A stretch of 64,000 nt of DNA from Microcella indica (GCF_013414345.1 NZ_CP058670.1:186001-250000), one strand, 5' to 3'; shown: positions 32,770-43,711, counted from the first letter of the stretch. Notes: generated by a model from the letters alone, not told the origin. Numbers and translations: made by a program.

Positions 32770-33417
32770 ATGGCTGCTTCTCTCAACGTCGTCGACGCCG
32801 CAGGCAAGAAGACCGGATCGGTCGACCTGCCCGCCGAGCTGTTCGACGTCCAGACCAACGTGCCGCTGCTGCACCAGGTCGTCGTGGCCCAGCTCGCTGC
32901 CGCGCGCCAGGGCACGCACTCGACCAAGGGTCGTGGCGAGGTCTCCGGTGCCGGCCGCAAGCCCTTCAAGCAGAAGGGCACGGGCCGCGCTCGTCAGGGC
33001 TCCATCCGCGCTCCTCAGATGACTGGTGGTGGCATCGTCCACGGGCCGACGCCGCGCAACTACGCGCAGCGCACCCCCAAGAAGATGATCGCAGCAGCAC
33101 TCCTCGGTGCGCTCTCGGATCGCGCTCGTGGCGACCGCCTGCACGTGGTCGAGTCGTTCGGCTCGGACACGCCCTCGACGAAGGCAGCAGCATCCACGCT
33201 CGCCGCCGTCGCCTCGGGCCGCAACGTGCTCGTCGTCATCGAGCGCGGGGATGACGTCAACCTCAAGAGCGTGCGCAACCTGCGCAACCTGCACGTCATC
33301 AGCCCCGACCAGCTCAACGCATACGACGTGCTGGTCAGCGACGACATCGTCTTCACGACGACCGCGTTCGAGGCCTTCGTGACGGCCAAGACCAAGAAGG
33401 AAGAGGTCAGCGCATGA
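32770..33417 (+). CDS. rplD: 50S ribosomal protein L4
   Basis: A 215-residue protein lining the exit tunnel, and the autoregulator of the S10 operon in E. coli. The tunnel loop ([27 protein letters not shown]) is normal. ATG at 32770 is preferred, 10 bases behind GGAGG. A GTG at 32761 overlapping the rplC stop would add three residues. Confidence 0.98.
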   Translation: MAASLNVVDAAGKKTGSVDLPAELFDVQTNVPLLHQVVVAQLAAARQGTHSTKGRGEVSGAGRKPFKQKGTGRARQGSIRAPQMTGGGIVHGPTPRNYAQRTPKKMIAAALLGALSDRARGDRLHVVESFGSDTPSTKAAASTLAAVASGRNVLVVIERGDDVNLKSVRNLRNLHVISPDQLNAYDVLVSDDIVFTTTAFEAFVTAKTKKEEVSA

Positions 33418-33725
33418 GCGTCCACGAGGTCGCCCAGAACAAGGACCCCCGCGATGTCATCATCGCGCCCGTCGTGAGCGAGAAGAGCTACGCGCTCATC
33501 GATGACGGCAAGTACACCTTCATCGTGGACCCCCGCGCGAACAAGTCGGAGATCAAGCTCGCAATCGAGAAGATCTTCGGCGTCAAGGTCGCGTCGGTCA
33601 ACACGCTCAACCGCACGGGCAAGACCCGTCGCACCCGCTTCGGCACGGGAAAGCGCAAGGACACCAAGCGCGCGATCGTGACCCTGAAGTCCGGCTCGAT
33701 CGACATCTTCACGGCTGTCGGCTAG
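33414..33725 (+). CDS. rplW: 50S ribosomal protein L23
   Basis: A 103-residue protein at the tunnel exit that serves as docking site for trigger factor and signal recognition particle. [17 protein letters not shown] and the basic loop [20 protein letters not shown] are typical. ATGA overlap with rplD. Confidence 0.98.
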   Translation: MSVHEVAQNKDPRDVIIAPVVSEKSYALIDDGKYTFIVDPRANKSEIKLAIEKIFGVKVASVNTLNRTGKTRRTRFGTGKRKDTKRAIVTLKSGSIDIFTAVG

Positions 33726-33744
33726 GCCCGGAAGGACAGACACC

Positions 33745-34581
33745 ATGGCTATTCGCAAGTACAAGCCCACGACCCCCGGTCGTCGCGGTTCGTCGGTCTC
33801 GGACTTCGCCGAGATCACGCGCTCGACCCCCGAGAAGTCGCTGCTCAAGCCGCTGCCCAAGACGGGTGGCCGCAACAACTCGGGTCGCATCACGACGCGC
33901 CACATCGGTGGTGGCCACAAGCGCCAGTACCGCATGATCGACTTCCGTCGCAACGACAAGGACGGCGTCAACGCGAAGGTCGCGCACATCGAGTACGACC
34001 CGAACCGCACGGCGCGCATCGCGCTCCTGCACTTCGTGGACGGCACCAAGCGCTACATCCTCGCGCCGAACAAGCTCTCGCAGGGCGACATCATCGAGTC
34101 GGGCCCCTCGGCTGACATCAAGCCGGGCAACAACCTGCCGCTGCGCAACATCCCCGTGGGTACTGTCGTGCACGCCATCGAGCTCCGCCCCGGTGGCGGC
34201 GCGAAGATGGCCCGCTCGGCCGGCGCCTCGGTGCGTCTTGTCGCCAAGGACGGCCCCTACGCCCAGCTGCGTCTGCCCTCGGGCGAGATCCGCAACGTCG
34301 ACGCGCGCTGCCGCGCCACGATCGGCGAGGTCGGCAACGCCGAGCAGTCGAACATCAACTGGGGCAAGGCCGGTCGCAAGCGCTGGAAGGGCGTGCGCCC
34401 GACCGTCCGCGGTGTCGCCATGAACCCGGTCGACCACCCGCACGGTGGTGGAGAGGGCAAGACGTCCGGTGGACGTCACCCGGTCAGCCCCTGGGGCCAG
34501 GCCGAGGGCCGCACGCGTCGCCCCAACAAGGAGAGCGACAAGCTCATCGTCCGCCGCCGCACCGTTGGCAAGAAGCGCTAG
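33745..34581 (+). CDS. rplB: 50S ribosomal protein L2
   Basis: A 278-residue protein next to the peptidyl-transferase centre. It begins [14 protein letters not shown]. The functionally important histidine lies in [14 protein letters not shown], and the C-terminal tail is normal. Confidence 0.99.
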   Translation: MAIRKYKPTTPGRRGSSVSDFAEITRSTPEKSLLKPLPKTGGRNNSGRITTRHIGGGHKRQYRMIDFRRNDKDGVNAKVAHIEYDPNRTARIALLHFVDGTKRYILAPNKLSQGDIIESGPSADIKPGNNLPLRNIPVGTVVHAIELRPGGGAKMARSAGASVRLVAKDGPYAQLRLPSGEIRNVDARCRATIGEVGNAEQSNINWGKAGRKRWKGVRPTVRGVAMNPVDHPHGGGEGKTSGGRHPVSPWGQAEGRTRRPNKESDKLIVRRRTVGKKR

Positions 34582-34596
34582 TAGGAGTCGAAAAAG

Positions 34597-34878
34597 ATGC
34601 CACGCAGTCTCAAGAAGGGCCCCTTCGTCGACGACCACCTGCTTCGCAAGGTGTTCACGCAGAACGAGGCCAACAGCAAGAACGTCATCAAGACCTGGTC
34701 GCGCCGATCGATGATCGTGCCCGCGATGCTCGGCCACACCATCGCCGTGCACGACGGTCGCAAGCACATCCCCGTGTTCGTGACCGAGACCATGGTCGGG
34801 CACAAGCTCGGCGAGTTCGCGCCCACCCGCACCTTCCGTGGACACGAGAAGGACGACAAGAAGGGTCGTCGCCGCTAA
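34597..34878 (+). CDS. rpsS: 30S ribosomal protein S19
   Basis: A 93-residue small-subunit head protein. [15 protein letters not shown] and [15 protein letters not shown] are diagnostic. It follows rplB after 15 bp. Confidence 0.98.
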   Translation: MPRSLKKGPFVDDHLLRKVFTQNEANSKNVIKTWSRRSMIVPAMLGHTIAVHDGRKHIPVFVTETMVGHKLGEFAPTRTFRGHEKDDKKGRRR

Positions 34879-34906
34879 CGCGGGGACGGTTGAAGAGGAG
34901 ATACAC

Positions 34907-35308
34907 ATGGTGGAGTCGATCGCCCGCGTGCGACACATCCGCGTGACGCCTCAGAAGGCTCGTCGCGTCGTCGACCTGATCCGCGGCAAGCAGGCCCTCG
35001 AGGCCCTGGCCATCCTGAAGTTCGCACCCCAGGGTGCGAGCGAGCCCGTCTACAAGCTCGTCGCGTCGGCCATGGCCAACGCACGGGTGAAGGCGGATGC
35101 AGCGAACTCCTTCCTCGACGAGCAGGACCTCTATGTGTCCCGCGCATTCGTCGACGAGGGCACGACCCTCAAGCGGTTCCAGCCGCGCGCCCAGGGTCGG
35201 GCGTTCCGCATCCTCAAGCGCACCAGCCACATCACGATCGTCCTCGCGACGCCGGATGAGCTGACCGCCGCGGGCTCGAGCACGAGCAAGAAGAAGGCGA
35301 GCAAGTAG
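34907..35308 (+). CDS. rplV: 50S ribosomal protein L22
   Basis: A 133-residue protein whose beta-hairpin reaches into the exit tunnel ([20 protein letters not shown]). The C-terminal 15 residues are a Ser/Lys tail. ATG at 34907 follows GAAGAGGAG. Confidence 0.98.
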   Translation: MVESIARVRHIRVTPQKARRVVDLIRGKQALEALAILKFAPQGASEPVYKLVASAMANARVKADAANSFLDEQDLYVSRAFVDEGTTLKRFQPRAQGRAFRILKRTSHITIVLATPDELTAAGSSTSKKKASK

Positions 35309-35310
35309 AC

Positions 35311-36084
35311 ATGGGCCAGAAAGTCAATCCGTACGGCTTCCGACTCGGAATCACCACCGACCACGTGTCGCGCTGGTTCTCCGACAGCACGAAGGCCGGT
35401 CAGCGCTACTCAGATTATGTCGCGGAGGACGTCAAGATCCGCCGGATGCTCACCACGAGCCTCGACCGCGCCGGCGTCGCCCGCATCGAGATCGAGCGCA
35501 CCCGTGACCGGGTTCGCGTCGACATCCACACCGCCCGCCCGGGCATCGTGATCGGTCGCCGCGGCGCCGAGGCTGAGCGCATCCGCTCCGACCTCGAGAA
35601 GCTCACCGCCAAGCAGATCCAGCTCAACATCCTCGAGGTCAAGAACCCCGAGGCCGAGGCGCAGCTCGTCGCGCAGGGCATCGCGGAGCAGCTCAGCGCT
35701 CGCGTGGCCTTCCGCCGTGCGATGCGCAAGGGCCTCCAGGGCGCCCAGCGTGCCGGCGCCAAGGGTGTGCGCATCCAGGTCTCCGGCCGCCTCGGCGGCG
35801 CCGAGATGAGCCGCTCCGAGTTCTACCGCGAAGGCCGTGTGCCCCTGCACACCCTCCGCGCGAACATCGACTACGGCTTCTACGAGGCCCGCACGACCTT
35901 CGGTCGCATCGGCGTGAAGGTCTGGATCTACAAGGGCGACATCACCAACAAGGAACTCGCTCGCGAGCAGGCGTCTCAGAAGTCGTCGCGCCCCGAGCGT
36001 CGTGACTCTGACCGCGGCCCGCGTCGCGACGGCGGCCGTCCGGCCGCCGCCAAGGCGCCCGCTGCGGCCGGAGCGGAAGGCTAG
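35311..36084 (+). CDS. rpsC: 30S ribosomal protein S3
   Basis: A 257-residue protein at the mRNA entry channel. The KH domain motif [14 protein letters not shown] and the C-terminal [13 protein letters not shown] are present. A basic Arg/Asp-rich tail of about 40 residues follows, as in many Actinobacteria. Two bases separate it from rplV. Confidence 0.99.
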   Translation: MGQKVNPYGFRLGITTDHVSRWFSDSTKAGQRYSDYVAEDVKIRRMLTTSLDRAGVARIEIERTRDRVRVDIHTARPGIVIGRRGAEAERIRSDLEKLTAKQIQLNILEVKNPEAEAQLVAQGIAEQLSARVAFRRAMRKGLQGAQRAGAKGVRIQVSGRLGGAEMSRSEFYREGRVPLHTLRANIDYGFYEARTTFGRIGVKVWIYKGDITNKELAREQASQKSSRPERRDSDRGPRRDGGRPAAAKAPAAAGAEG

Positions 36085-36088
36085 AGAC

Positions 36089-36508
36089 ATGCTTATTCCC
36101 CGTAAGGTCAAGTTCCGGAAGCAGCACCACCCCAAGCGCGGTGGCCACGCGACCGGCGGAACCGTCGTGTCGTTCGGCGAGTACGGCATCCAGGCCATCA
36201 CCCCTGCCTACGTGACCAACCGTCAGATCGAGTCCGCTCGTATCGCGATGACGCGTCACATCAAGCGTGGCGGCAAGGTGTGGATCAACATCTACCCCGA
36301 CCGTCCGCTCACCAAGAAGCCCGCCGAGACCCGCATGGGTTCCGGTAAGGGCTCGCCGGAGTGGTGGGTCGCCAACGTCAAGCCGGGTCGCGTCCTCTTC
36401 GAGGTCGCCGGTGTTCCCGAGCAGCTCGCTCGTGAGGCCATGACCCGCGCAATTCACAAGCTGCCCCTCAAGGCACGCATCATCAAGCGCGAGGAGGGCG
36501 ACGCGTAA
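36089..36508 (+). CDS. rplP: 50S ribosomal protein L16
   Basis: A 139-residue protein organising the A-site of the large subunit. [19 protein letters not shown] and [13 protein letters not shown] are diagnostic. The stop overlaps the rpmC start (TAATG). Confidence 0.99.
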   Translation: MLIPRKVKFRKQHHPKRGGHATGGTVVSFGEYGIQAITPAYVTNRQIESARIAMTRHIKRGGKVWINIYPDRPLTKKPAETRMGSGKGSPEWWVANVKPGRVLFEVAGVPEQLAREAMTRAIHKLPLKARIIKREEGDA

Positions 36509-36858
36509 TGGCGATCGGATCGAAAGAGCTGGCACCTGTCGAGCTCGACACCTTTGAAGACGAGCGACTCGTCGACGAGCTGAAGAAGGCGAAGGAAGAA
36601 CTCTTCAACCTTCGCTTCCAGGCCGCGACCGGGCAGCTCGAGAGCCACGGCCGGCTTCGTGCCGTCAAGCGCGACATCGCGCGCATCTACACCGTGATCC
36701 GCGAGCGCGAGCTGGGCATCCGTGCCACGCCCGCCCCCATCGAGGTTCCCGAGAAGCCGGCGAAGAAGTCCACCAAGGCGAAGGCCGCGGCTGACGCTGG
36801 CGAGAAGCCCGAGGCTTCGGACAAGGGTGCTTCGGACAAGACTGAGGAGAAGAACTGA
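36508..36858 (+). CDS. rpmC: 50S ribosomal protein L29 with long charged C-terminal tail
   Basis: A 116-residue protein. The L29 helical hairpin occupies residues 12-75 ([26 protein letters not shown], then [17 protein letters not shown]). The remaining 40 residues are a disordered Lys/Ala/Glu-rich tail, so it is well above the usual 65-80 residues. L29 sits beside L23 at the tunnel exit, so the tail could extend towards nascent-chain factors, which is inference. Confidence 0.97.
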   Translation: MAIGSKELAPVELDTFEDERLVDELKKAKEELFNLRFQAATGQLESHGRLRAVKRDIARIYTVIRERELGIRATPAPIEVPEKPAKKSTKAKAAADAGEKPEASDKGASDKTEEKN

Positions 36859-37178
36859 TGGCGACGACCGAGAAGAAGGCCGCTGCCGGCCACGAGTCGG
36901 CCGCGCACGACGTTCGCGACGAGAGCGCCCGCGGGTACCGCAAGGTGCGCCGCGGCTACGTGACGAGCGACAAGATGGAGAAGACCATCGTCGTCGAGGT
37001 CGAGGACCGCGTGAAGCACCCGCTTTACGGCAAGGTCATCCGTCGCACCTCGAAGGTCAAGGCGCACGACGAGCAGAACGCCGCCGGTGTTGGCGACCTC
37101 GTGCTCATTTCCGAGACCCGTCCCCTGTCCGCTACGAAGCGCTGGCGCCTCGTCGAGATCCTCGAGAAGGCCAAGTAG
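36858..37178 (+). CDS. rpsQ: 30S ribosomal protein S17
   Basis: A 106-residue primary 16S-binding protein. The OB-fold core ([27 protein letters not shown]) is preceded by an extra N-terminal segment of about 28 residues. ATG overlaps the rpmC stop. Confidence 0.98.
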   Translation: MATTEKKAAAGHESAAHDVRDESARGYRKVRRGYVTSDKMEKTIVVEVEDRVKHPLYGKVIRRTSKVKAHDEQNAAGVGDLVLISETRPLSATKRWRLVEILEKAK

Positions 37179-37208
37179 GCCCTCGCGCCTATTGGGTAGG
37201 AGAGAACA

Positions 37209-37577
37209 ATGCTTCAGCAGGAATCCCGCGTCAAGGTCGCCGACAACACCGGCGCCAAGGAGCTGCTCACGATCCGCGTGCTCGGCGGCTCCGGCCGTCG
37301 GTACGCCGGCCTCGGTGACGTCATCGTGGCGACCGTCAAGGACGCCATCCCCGGTGGCAACGTCAAGAAGGGCGACGTCGTCAAGGCGGTCATCGTGCGC
37401 ACCATCAAGCAGACCCGTCGTTCCGACGGCTCGTACATCAAGTTCGACGAGAACGCCGCCGTGATCCTGAAGGCCGACGGGGACCCTCGTGGTACCCGCA
37501 TCTTCGGGCCGGTCGGTCGTGAGCTTCGCGACAAGAAGTTCATGAAGATCGTCTCGCTCGCCCCGGAGGTGCTGTAA
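37209..37577 (+). CDS. rplN: 50S ribosomal protein L14
   Basis: A 122-residue protein of the subunit interface. [19 protein letters not shown] and the C-terminal [12 protein letters not shown] are diagnostic. It is the first gene of the spc part of the cluster, 30 bp behind rpsQ with GGTAGGAGAG as ribosome-binding site. Confidence 0.99.
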   Translation: MLQQESRVKVADNTGAKELLTIRVLGGSGRRYAGLGDVIVATVKDAIPGGNVKKGDVVKAVIVRTIKQTRRSDGSYIKFDENAAVILKADGDPRGTRIFGPVGRELRDKKFMKIVSLAPEVL

Positions 37578-37580
37578 CCC

Positions 37581-37940
37581 ATGGCCAAGATCAAGAAGGG
37601 CGACATCGTCCAGGTGATCAGCGGCGCGACCGAGGACCGCGGCGGAGACCGCGGCAAGCAGGGTCGCGTCATCGAGGTGCTCGCGGAGAAGAACCGCGTC
37701 ATCGTCGAAGGCGTCAACTACGTCACGAAGCACGTGCGCGTCGGTCAGACGCAGCGCGGCACCAAGACGGGCGGCATCGAGACCTCCGAGGCCTCGATCC
37801 ACATCTCGAACGTGGCGCTCGTCGACCCCAAGTCCAAGAAGCCGACCCGCGTCGGTTTCCGCGAGGAGACCGTGACGAAGGACGGCGTCAAGAAGACCGT
37901 CCGCGTGCGGTACGCCAAGAAGTCAGGTGAGAAGTTCTGA
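37581..37940 (+). CDS. rplX: 50S ribosomal protein L24
   Basis: A 119-residue assembly-initiating protein with the KOW motif [21 protein letters not shown] at the start. The GGDRG insertion makes it slightly longer than the E. coli protein. TGATG overlap with rplE. Confidence 0.98.
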   Translation: MAKIKKGDIVQVISGATEDRGGDRGKQGRVIEVLAEKNRVIVEGVNYVTKHVRVGQTQRGTKTGGIETSEASIHISNVALVDPKSKKPTRVGFREETVTKDGVKKTVRVRYAKKSGEKF

Positions 37941-38524
37941 TGTCAACCACTGCCCCTGCGCAGGCTGGCACAATCCAGCCGCGCCTCAAGCAGAAGTACC
38001 GTGCCGAGATCACCAAGGCGCTGACCGAGGAGTTCGGGTACACCAACCCGCACCAGGTTCCCGGTCTCGTCAAGATCGTCGTGAACACGGGTGTCGGCGA
38101 GGCCGCTCGCGACAGCAAGGTCATCGACGGTGCGATCAAGGATCTCACCGCGATCACCGGCCAGAAGCCTCAGGTCACGAAGGCCCGCAAGTCGATCGCT
38201 CAGTTCAAGCTCCGCGAGGGCATGCCGATCGGCGCCCACGTGACGCTGCGCGGCAACCGCGCCTGGGAGTTCATGGACCGCCTCGTGACGCTCGCGCTGC
38301 CGCGCATCCGCGACTTCCGCGGCCTGAGCCCGAAGCAGTTCGACGGCCACGGCAACTACACCTTCGGCCTCACGGAGCAGAGCGTGTTCCACGAGATCGA
38401 TCAGGACAAGATCGACCGCGTGCGCGGCTTCGACATCACGATCGTGACCACCGCGAAGACGGACGACGAGGGTCGCGCACTCCTGCGCGCGCTCGGCTTC
38501 CCCTTCGCGAACCCCGCCCAGTAG
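37940..38524 (+). CDS. rplE: 50S ribosomal protein L5
   Basis: A 194-residue protein binding 5S r[22 protein letters not shown] and [20 protein letters not shown] are diagnostic. No rpsN follows. The next gene after 95 bp is rpsH, whereas many Actinobacteria have a short zinc-type S14 gene here. Confidence 0.99.
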   Translation: MSTTAPAQAGTIQPRLKQKYRAEITKALTEEFGYTNPHQVPGLVKIVVNTGVGEAARDSKVIDGAIKDLTAITGQKPQVTKARKSIAQFKLREGMPIGAHVTLRGNRAWEFMDRLVTLALPRIRDFRGLSPKQFDGHGNYTFGLTEQSVFHEIDQDKIDRVRGFDITIVTTAKTDDEGRALLRALGFPFANPAQ

Positions 38525-38619
38525 GGCACCCACCACCGGTCCGACTCGGACCACGATCGCCCAGGTCGTCACTCGTGTAACGGGTGAGCGAAACCAGGTG
38601 AGAAACGGAAGACACCACT

Positions 38620-39018
38620 ATGACGATGACAGATCCGGTCGCAGACATGCTGACCAGACTGCGCAACGCCAACTCGGCGCACCACGACACGGTCTCGCTG
38701 CCCGGCAGCAAGCTGAAGTCGCACATCGCCGAGATCCTCAAGCGCGAGGGCTACATCTCGGACTGGGCGGTCGAGGACGCGCGCGTCGGCACGACGCTCA
38801 CGCTCTCGCTCAAGTACGGGCCGAACCGCGAGCGGTCGATCGCCGGCATCAAGCGAGTCTCCAAGCCCGGCCTTCGCGTGTACGCGAAGTCCACCGAGAT
38901 CCCGAACGTTCTCGGCGGCCTCGGCGTGGCCATCCTGTCGACCTCCTCGGGTCTCTTGACCGACCGCGAGGCGATGAAGAAGGGCGTGGGTGGGGAAGTC
39001 CTCGCCTACGTGTGGTGA
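38620..39018 (+). CDS. rpsH: 30S ribosomal protein S8
   Basis: A 132-residue 16S-binding protein, the spc operon autoregulator in E. coli. [17 protein letters not shown] and the C-terminal [11 protein letters not shown] are typical. The 95-bp gap upstream is the only sizeable gap inside the spc group. Confidence 0.99.
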   Translation: MTMTDPVADMLTRLRNANSAHHDTVSLPGSKLKSHIAEILKREGYISDWAVEDARVGTTLTLSLKYGPNRERSIAGIKRVSKPGLRVYAKSTEIPNVLGGLGVAILSTSSGLLTDREAMKKGVGGEVLAYVW

Positions 39019-39024
39019 TCTGAC

Positions 39025-39561
39025 ATGTCACGAATCGGACGCATGCCCATCGACATCCCCAGTGGTGTCGACGTGAAGATCGACGGCCAGGCCGTCACCG
39101 TCAAGGGCCCGAAGGGCGAGCTCGGCCTCACGGTCGCGCAGCCCATCCGGGTCGCCCTCGACGACAACCAGGTCGTCGTGACCCGACCAGATGACGAGCG
39201 CGACTCGCGCTCGCTGCACGGCCTCACGCGCACGCTCATCCAGAACCAGATCATCGGCGTGACCCAGGGATACACCAAGGGTCTCGAGGTGGTCGGCACC
39301 GGATACCGCGTGCAGTCGAAGGGCGCCGCGGTCGAGTTCGCGCTCGGCTACTCGCACTCGATCACGGTCGACCCGCCCGCCGGGATCACCTTCACGGTCG
39401 AGGGCAACAACAAGCTCACCGTCAGCGGCATTGACAAGCAGGCCGTTGGCGAAGTCGCGGCCAACATTCGCAAGCTGCGCAAGCCCGAACCATACAAGGG
39501 CAAGGGTGTGCGCTACGCCGGCGAGGTTGTCCGTCGCAAGGCCGGAAAGGCTGGTAAGTAA
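39025..39561 (+). CDS. rplF: 50S ribosomal protein L6
   Basis: A 178-residue two-domain protein near the factor-binding site. [16 protein letters not shown] and [21 protein letters not shown] are diagnostic. Confidence 0.99.
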   Translation: MSRIGRMPIDIPSGVDVKIDGQAVTVKGPKGELGLTVAQPIRVALDDNQVVVTRPDDERDSRSLHGLTRTLIQNQIIGVTQGYTKGLEVVGTGYRVQSKGAAVEFALGYSHSITVDPPAGITFTVEGNNKLTVSGIDKQAVGEVAANIRKLRKPEPYKGKGVRYAGEVVRRKAGKAGK

Positions 39562-39563
39562 TC

Positions 39564-39935
39564 ATGGGTCTCGGAACAAGAGGCAAGAGCAAGACGGCCG
39601 CCAAGGGCCGCCGTCACGCGAGGCTGCGCAAGCGCGTCACGGGCACGGGGGAGCGCCCCCGCCTCGTCGTCACGCGCTCCGCTCGCCACGTCTTCGTGCA
39701 GGTCGTCGACGACACGCAGGGTCGTACCCTCGCGAGCGCGTCGACCATGGAGGGAGACCTCCGCACGTTCGACGGAGACAAGACTGCTAAGGCGCGCAAG
39801 GTGGGCGAGCTGCTCGCTGAGCGCGCGAAGAAGGCCGGTGTGGAGGCTGTCGTCTTCGACCGGGGCGGCAACCGCTACGCAGGACGCGTCGCGGCGATCG
39901 CCGATGGAGCTCGAGAGGGTGGGCTGAGCCTGTGA
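39564..39935 (+). CDS. rplR: 50S ribosomal protein L18
   Basis: A 123-residue 5S rRNA-binding protein. [23 protein letters not shown] and [26 protein letters not shown] are typical. GTGA overlap with rpsE. Confidence 0.99.
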   Translation: MGLGTRGKSKTAAKGRRHARLRKRVTGTGERPRLVVTRSARHVFVQVVDDTQGRTLASASTMEGDLRTFDGDKTAKARKVGELLAERAKKAGVEAVVFDRGGNRYAGRVAAIADGAREGGLSL

Positions 39936-40624
39936 CCGAGAACGCGAAAGACCAGACCGTGGCTGCCGCTGAGGCTCCCGTGGAGACTGCTGCGTCGTCG
40001 GAGACCGCGAACGAGCCCCGTGAGGCGCGTCGCGGCGGTCGCGAGCGCAACCCCAACCGCGACCGTGGGTCGCGCGATAGCGAGAAGAGCCCCTTCCTCG
40101 AGCGCGTCGTGACGATCAACCGCGTCTCCAAGGTCGTCAAGGGCGGGCGTCGCTTCAGCTTCACCGCGCTCGTCGTCGTCGGCGACGGCAACGGCATGGT
40201 GGGCGTCGGCTACGGCAAGGCCCGCGAGGTGCCGACCGCGATCTCGAAGGGCGTCGAGGAGGCGAAGAAGAACTTCTTCCGCGTGCCTCGCGTAGCCCAG
40301 ACGATCCCGCACCCCGTGCAGGGCGAAGCCGCTGCGGGTGTCGTGCTCCTGCGCCCCGCCGCTGCGGGTACCGGTGTTATCGCCGGTGGTCCCGTGCGCG
40401 CCGTGCTCGAGTGCGCCGGCATCCACGACGTGCTGAGCAAGTCGCTCGGTTCGTCGAACACGATCAACATCATCCACGCGACCGTGGCGGCGCTCAAGCA
40501 GCTCGAAGAGCCGCGTGCTGTCGCCGCCCGCCGTGGGCTCGACTTCGAGGATGTCGCTCCTGCGCGCCTCGTGCGCGCCGAGGCCCTCGCGGCCGAGGCG
40601 GCAGCCGGAAAGGGTGGTGCCTGA
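39932..40624 (+). CDS. rpsE: 30S ribosomal protein S5
   Basis: A 230-residue protein of the mRNA entry channel, with an N-terminal disordered Ala/Glu/Arg extension of about 50 residues before the double-stranded-RNA-binding domain ([33 protein letters not shown]). The C-terminal domain is standard. GTG start. Confidence 0.99.
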   Translation: MTENAKDQTVAAAEAPVETAASSETANEPREARRGGRERNPNRDRGSRDSEKSPFLERVVTINRVSKVVKGGRRFSFTALVVVGDGNGMVGVGYGKAREVPTAISKGVEEAKKNFFRVPRVAQTIPHPVQGEAAAGVVLLRPAAAGTGVIAGGPVRAVLECAGIHDVLSKSLGSSNTINIIHATVAALKQLEEPRAVAARRGLDFEDVAPARLVRAEALAAEAAAGKGGA

Positions 40625-40809
40625 TGGCCGCGCAGCTCAAGGTCACTCAGATCAAGTCCGTAATCAGCGAGAAGCAGAACCAGCGCGACACCCTGCGCAG
40701 CCTCGGCCTCAAGCGCATCGGCGACAGCGTCGTGCGCGAGGACACCCCGGCGAACCGCGGGTACGTCACCAAGGTTGCTCACCTCGTCAAGGTCGAGGAG
40801 ATTGACTAA
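40624..40809 (+). CDS. rpmD: 50S ribosomal protein L30
   Basis: A 61-residue protein. [20 protein letters not shown] followed by [10 protein letters not shown] is the L30 signature. It overlaps rpsE by one base and rplO by one base. Confidence 0.98.
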   Translation: MAAQLKVTQIKSVISEKQNQRDTLRSLGLKRIGDSVVREDTPANRGYVTKVAHLVKVEEID

Positions 40810-41645
40810 TGGCAGAAGACAAGAAGGACGAGGCCGCGAAGGCCCCGGCCAAGAAGGCTCCCGCGAAGAAGGCCCCGGCCTCCTCGAGCGCGAGCAAGGC
40901 GTCGGCTGACAAGCCCGCCGCTGCGAAGAAGGCTCCGGCGAAGGCAGGCGCTGACAAGCCAGCCGCTGCGAAGAAGGCTCCGGCGAAGGCCGCGGCTGAC
41001 AAGGCTCCGGCGACGAAGGCCCCGGCCAAGAAGGCGCCGGCGAAGGCCGCCGCTGAGAAGCCGGCCGCCGACAAGCCGGCTGCTGCGAAGAAGGCACCAG
41101 CCAAGAAGTCTGCGGCGACCTCGAGCGCGGCTGCGTCGGACTCGACCGCCGAGAAGGCTCCCGCCAAGAAGCCCGCAGCGAAGAAGGCGTCATCCGACTT
41201 CGCACGCGCGCAGGTTCTCAAGGTGCACCACCTCCGCCCCGCGGCGGGCTCCAAGAAGGAGCGCACTCGCGTGGGTCGCGGTGAGGGATCCAAGGGCAAG
41301 ACGGCCGGTCGCGGTACCAAGGGCACGAAGGCTCGCTACTCGGTGCGCCCGGGCTTCGAGGGTGGAAACCTGAACTTCGTCATGCGCCAGCCCAAGCTGC
41401 GCGGCTTCACGAACCCGTTCCGGGTCGAGTACCAGGTCGTGAACCTGGAGAAGCTTGCCGAGCTGTACCCCCAGGGTGGCGAGGTCACTGTGGGTGACCT
41501 GGTCGCCAAGGGTGCTGTGCGCAAGAACGAGAAGGTCAAGGTTCTGGGCTCCGGCGACATTGCGGTTAAGCTCACTGTGGCAGTCGACAAGGTCTCGCGC
41601 TCCGCGGAGCAGAAGATCGTCGCCGCTGGCGGTTCCATCAAGTAG
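40809..41645 (+). CDS. rplO: 50S ribosomal protein L15 with histone H1-like N-terminal tail
   Basis: A 278-residue form of L15, nearly twice the usual 145-150. The L15 core begins about residue 135 ([38 protein letters not shown]) and is complete. Residues 1-134 are a Lys/Ala/Pro-rich repeat tail (KKAPAKK and [14 protein letters not shown] units) resembling eukaryotic histone H1 tails and bacterial HU-like tails. There is no internal ATG before the core, and the start overlaps the rpmD stop (TAATG), so the tail is likely translated. Extended L15 forms occur in related actinobacteria. The role is unknown. Confidence 0.95.
   Translation: MAEDKKDEAAKAPAKKAPAKKAPASSSASKASADKPAAAKKAPAKAGADKPAAAKKAPAKAAADKAPATKAPAKKAPAKAAAEKPAADKPAAAKKAPAKKSAATSSAAASDSTAEKAPAKKPAAKKASSDFARAQVLKVHHLRPAAGSKKERTRVGRGEGSKGKTAGRGTKGTKARYSVRPGFEGGNLNFVMRQPKLRGFTNPFRVEYQVVNLEKLAELYPQGGEVTVGDLVAKGAVRKNEKVKVLGSGDIAVKLTVAVDKVSRSAEQKIVAAGGSIK
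40905..41012 (+). repeat. 45-bp tandem repeat in rplO
   Basis: Units beginning GCTGACAAG recur at 40905, 40950 and 40995, an exact 45-bp period, encoding [15 protein letters not shown]-type 15-residue blocks. The first two are nearly identical and the third has diverged. Unit gain or loss would keep the frame. Confidence 0.8.
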
Positions 41646-41651
41646 CCGCTC

Positions 41652-41693
41652 GGGTGGCCCTTCGGGGCCACCCGCCACCGGCCCGAACGGGCC
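41652..41693 (+). terminator. two successive hairpins between rplO and secY
   Basis: GGGTGGCCC (41652-41660) and GGGCCACCC (41665-41673) form a perfect 9-bp stem on a TTCG tetraloop. Seven bases later GGCCCG-aa-CGGGCC (41680-41693) forms a second stem. They follow the rplO stop directly. This looks like a partial terminator or mRNA-processing barrier that lowers secY-adk expression relative to the ribosomal genes. No long T-run is present. Confidence 0.5.
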
Positions 41694-41750
41694 ACAGCAG
41701 CTTTCGCCGCCGGGCGGGAAGATGCTCATGTCGTTACTACGGGAGGTCTC

Positions 41751-43076
41751 GTGTTCAGAGCAATCGGGCGGATCTTCCGCACGCCAGACCTGCGCCGGAA
41801 GATCGGTTTCACACTCGGAATCGTCGCGCTCTTCCGCCTGGGTTCCTTCATCCCCGCGCCGTTCGTGGACTACCAGAACGTGCAGCTGTGTCTGGCGGGC
41901 AACGAGGGAGCCACGGGCCTGTACCAGCTCGTCAACCTGTTCAGCGGCGGGGCGCTCCTGCAGCTGTCGATCTTCGCGCTCGGCATCATGCCCTACATCA
42001 CCGCGTCGATCATCACGCAGCTGCTGCGCGTCGTCATCCCGCACTTCGACACCCTCCACAAGGAGGGCCAGGCCGGTCAGGCCAAGCTCACGCAGTACAC
42101 GCGCTACATGACGATCGCGCTCGCCGTGCTGCAGTCGACGACGCTCATCACCGTCGCACGAGCCGGAGCGCTCTTCCCGACGACGAGCGGTGTCGCCGAG
42201 TGCAGCCAGCTCATCACGAACGACGCCTGGTACGCGATCCTGCTCATGGTCATCACGATGACCGCCGGCACGGGCCTCATCATGTGGCTCGGCGAGCTCG
42301 TCACCGAGCGCGGCATCGGCAACGGCATGTCGCTGCTCATCTTCGTCTCCATCGCGGCGACGTTCCCGTCAGCGCTCTGGTCCATCGCCGTCACCTCCGG
42401 CTTCGAGATCTTCCTGCTCGTCCTCGCGCTCGGCATCCTCGTGATGGGCGCGGTCGTGTTCGTCGAGCAGTCGCAGCGCCGCATCCCCGTGCAGTACGCC
42501 AAGCGCATGGTGGGTCGGCGCACTTTCGGCGGCAACAACACGTACATCCCCATCAAGGTCAACATGGCCGGTGTCGTGCCCGTCATCTTCGCCTCGTCAC
42601 TGCTGTACCTGCCCGCGCTCGTCGCGCAGTTCAACCAGCCGGCGGCCGGGGAGACCGCGCCGGAGTGGGTCGTCTGGATCCAGAACAACCTCGTCTCCGG
42701 CGACAACTGGATCTACATGGTCGTGTACTTCCTGCTCATCGTCGGCTTCACGTACTTCTACGTCGCGATCACGTTCAACCCTGAAGAGGTCGCCGACAAC
42801 ATGAAGAAGTACGGTGGCTTCATCCCCGGCATCCGCGCGGGGCGCCCGACCGCGGAGTACCTCGACTACGTCCTGACCCGCGTGACCCTGCCCGGCTCCC
42901 TGTACCTGGGGCTCGTGGCACTCATCCCGCTCCTGGCCTTCGCCTCGGTGGGAGCGAACCAGAACTTCCCGTTCGGTGGCGCGAGCATCCTCATCATCGT
43001 CGGCGTCGGCCTCGAGACGGTGAAGCAGATCGATGCGCAGCTGCAGCAGCGGCACTACGAGGGCCTGCTGCGATGA
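41751..43076 (+). CDS. secY: protein translocase channel subunit SecY
   Basis: A 441-residue integral membrane protein with ten hydrophobic segments, forming the Sec channel with SecE and Sec[27 protein letters not shown] in the second helix region and the C-terminal [28 protein letters not shown]-like end are typical. GTG start behind GGGAGG. It is coupled to adk by an ATGA overlap. Confidence 0.99.
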   Translation: MFRAIGRIFRTPDLRRKIGFTLGIVALFRLGSFIPAPFVDYQNVQLCLAGNEGATGLYQLVNLFSGGALLQLSIFALGIMPYITASIITQLLRVVIPHFDTLHKEGQAGQAKLTQYTRYMTIALAVLQSTTLITVARAGALFPTTSGVAECSQLITNDAWYAILLMVITMTAGTGLIMWLGELVTERGIGNGMSLLIFVSIAATFPSALWSIAVTSGFEIFLLVLALGILVMGAVVFVEQSQRRIPVQYAKRMVGRRTFGGNNTYIPIKVNMAGVVPVIFASSLLYLPALVAQFNQPAAGETAPEWVVWIQNNLVSGDNWIYMVVYFLLIVGFTYFYVAITFNPEEVADNMKKYGGFIPGIRAGRPTAEYLDYVLTRVTLPGSLYLGLVALIPLLAFASVGANQNFPFGGASILIIVGVGLETVKQIDAQLQQRHYEGLLR

Positions 43077-43666
43077 GCGAAGCACGACTGCTCCTCATCG
43101 GCCCTCCCGGGGCGGGCAAGGGCACGCAGGCGCACGCCCTCTCCGACGCACTCGGCGTGCCGGCCATCTCGACGGGCGACATCTTCCGTGACAACGTGCG
43201 CAACGAGACCGAGCTGGGACGTCAGGCGAAGGCGTACATGGATGCCGGCGACAACGTGCCGGACTCGCTCACCAACGACCTCGTGCGCGATCGACTCGCA
43301 CAGGATGACTGCGCCGGGGGCTTCCTGCTCGACGGCTATCCCCGCACGACCGATCAGGTGCGCGCCCTCGACGAGTTCCTCGCCGGCCAGGGCACGTCCA
43401 TGGACGCCGTCATCGAGCTCGTTGCAGACCCCGACGTCGTCGTCGAGCGGTTGCGCAAGCGCGCTCTCGACCAGGGTCGCGCTGACGACGACGAGTCGGT
43501 CGTGCGACACCGCCTGACGGTCTACCGCGAGCAGACGGCGCCCCTCATCGACGTGTACGCCCAACGAGGCCTGCTGAGCCAGGTCGACGGCATCGGCGAG
43601 ATCGACCAGGTCACGGGGCGCATCCGCACCGCGCTCGCCGAGCGCGGCATCCACGTTCCCGCGTGA
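43073..43666 (+). CDS. adk: adenylate kinase
   Basis: A 197-residue enzyme catalysing ATP + AMP = 2 ADP. P-loop [10 protein letters not shown] spans residues 10-19, and DGYPRT and the NMP-binding [10 protein letters not shown] are present. The LID is short and lacks the four cysteines of zinc-binding forms, which is normal in Actinobacteria. No methionine aminopeptidase gene (map) follows, unlike the common secY-adk-map-infA order. Confidence 0.98.
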   Translation: MSEARLLLIGPPGAGKGTQAHALSDALGVPAISTGDIFRDNVRNETELGRQAKAYMDAGDNVPDSLTNDLVRDRLAQDDCAGGFLLDGYPRTTDQVRALDEFLAGQGTSMDAVIELVADPDVVVERLRKRALDQGRADDDESVVRHRLTVYREQTAPLIDVYAQRGLLSQVDGIGEIDQVTGRIRTALAERGIHVPA

Positions 43667-43678
43667 GCGGCTCCGCTC
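43665..43678 (+). terminator. weak hairpin after adk
   Basis: GAGCGG-ct-CCGCTC overlaps the adk stop codon and could form a short stem. It is placed between adk and the putative infA promoter. There is no T-run, so confidence is low. Confidence 0.3.
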
Positions 43679-43681
43679 GAC

Positions 43682-43711
43682 TTGCCCCCGGGGTGCATTA
43701 TCACCTAAGCT
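43682..43711 (+). promoter_or_regulatory. putative infA promoter
   Basis: TTGCCC at 43682-43687 and TAAGCT at 43706-43711 with an 18-bp spacer are a fair housekeeping promoter. A leader of about 130 nt would follow, containing the hairpin CACGCC-tct-GGCGTG (43731-43745). An own promoter for infA-rpmJ-rpsM is plausible after the 181-bp gap. Confidence 0.45.
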
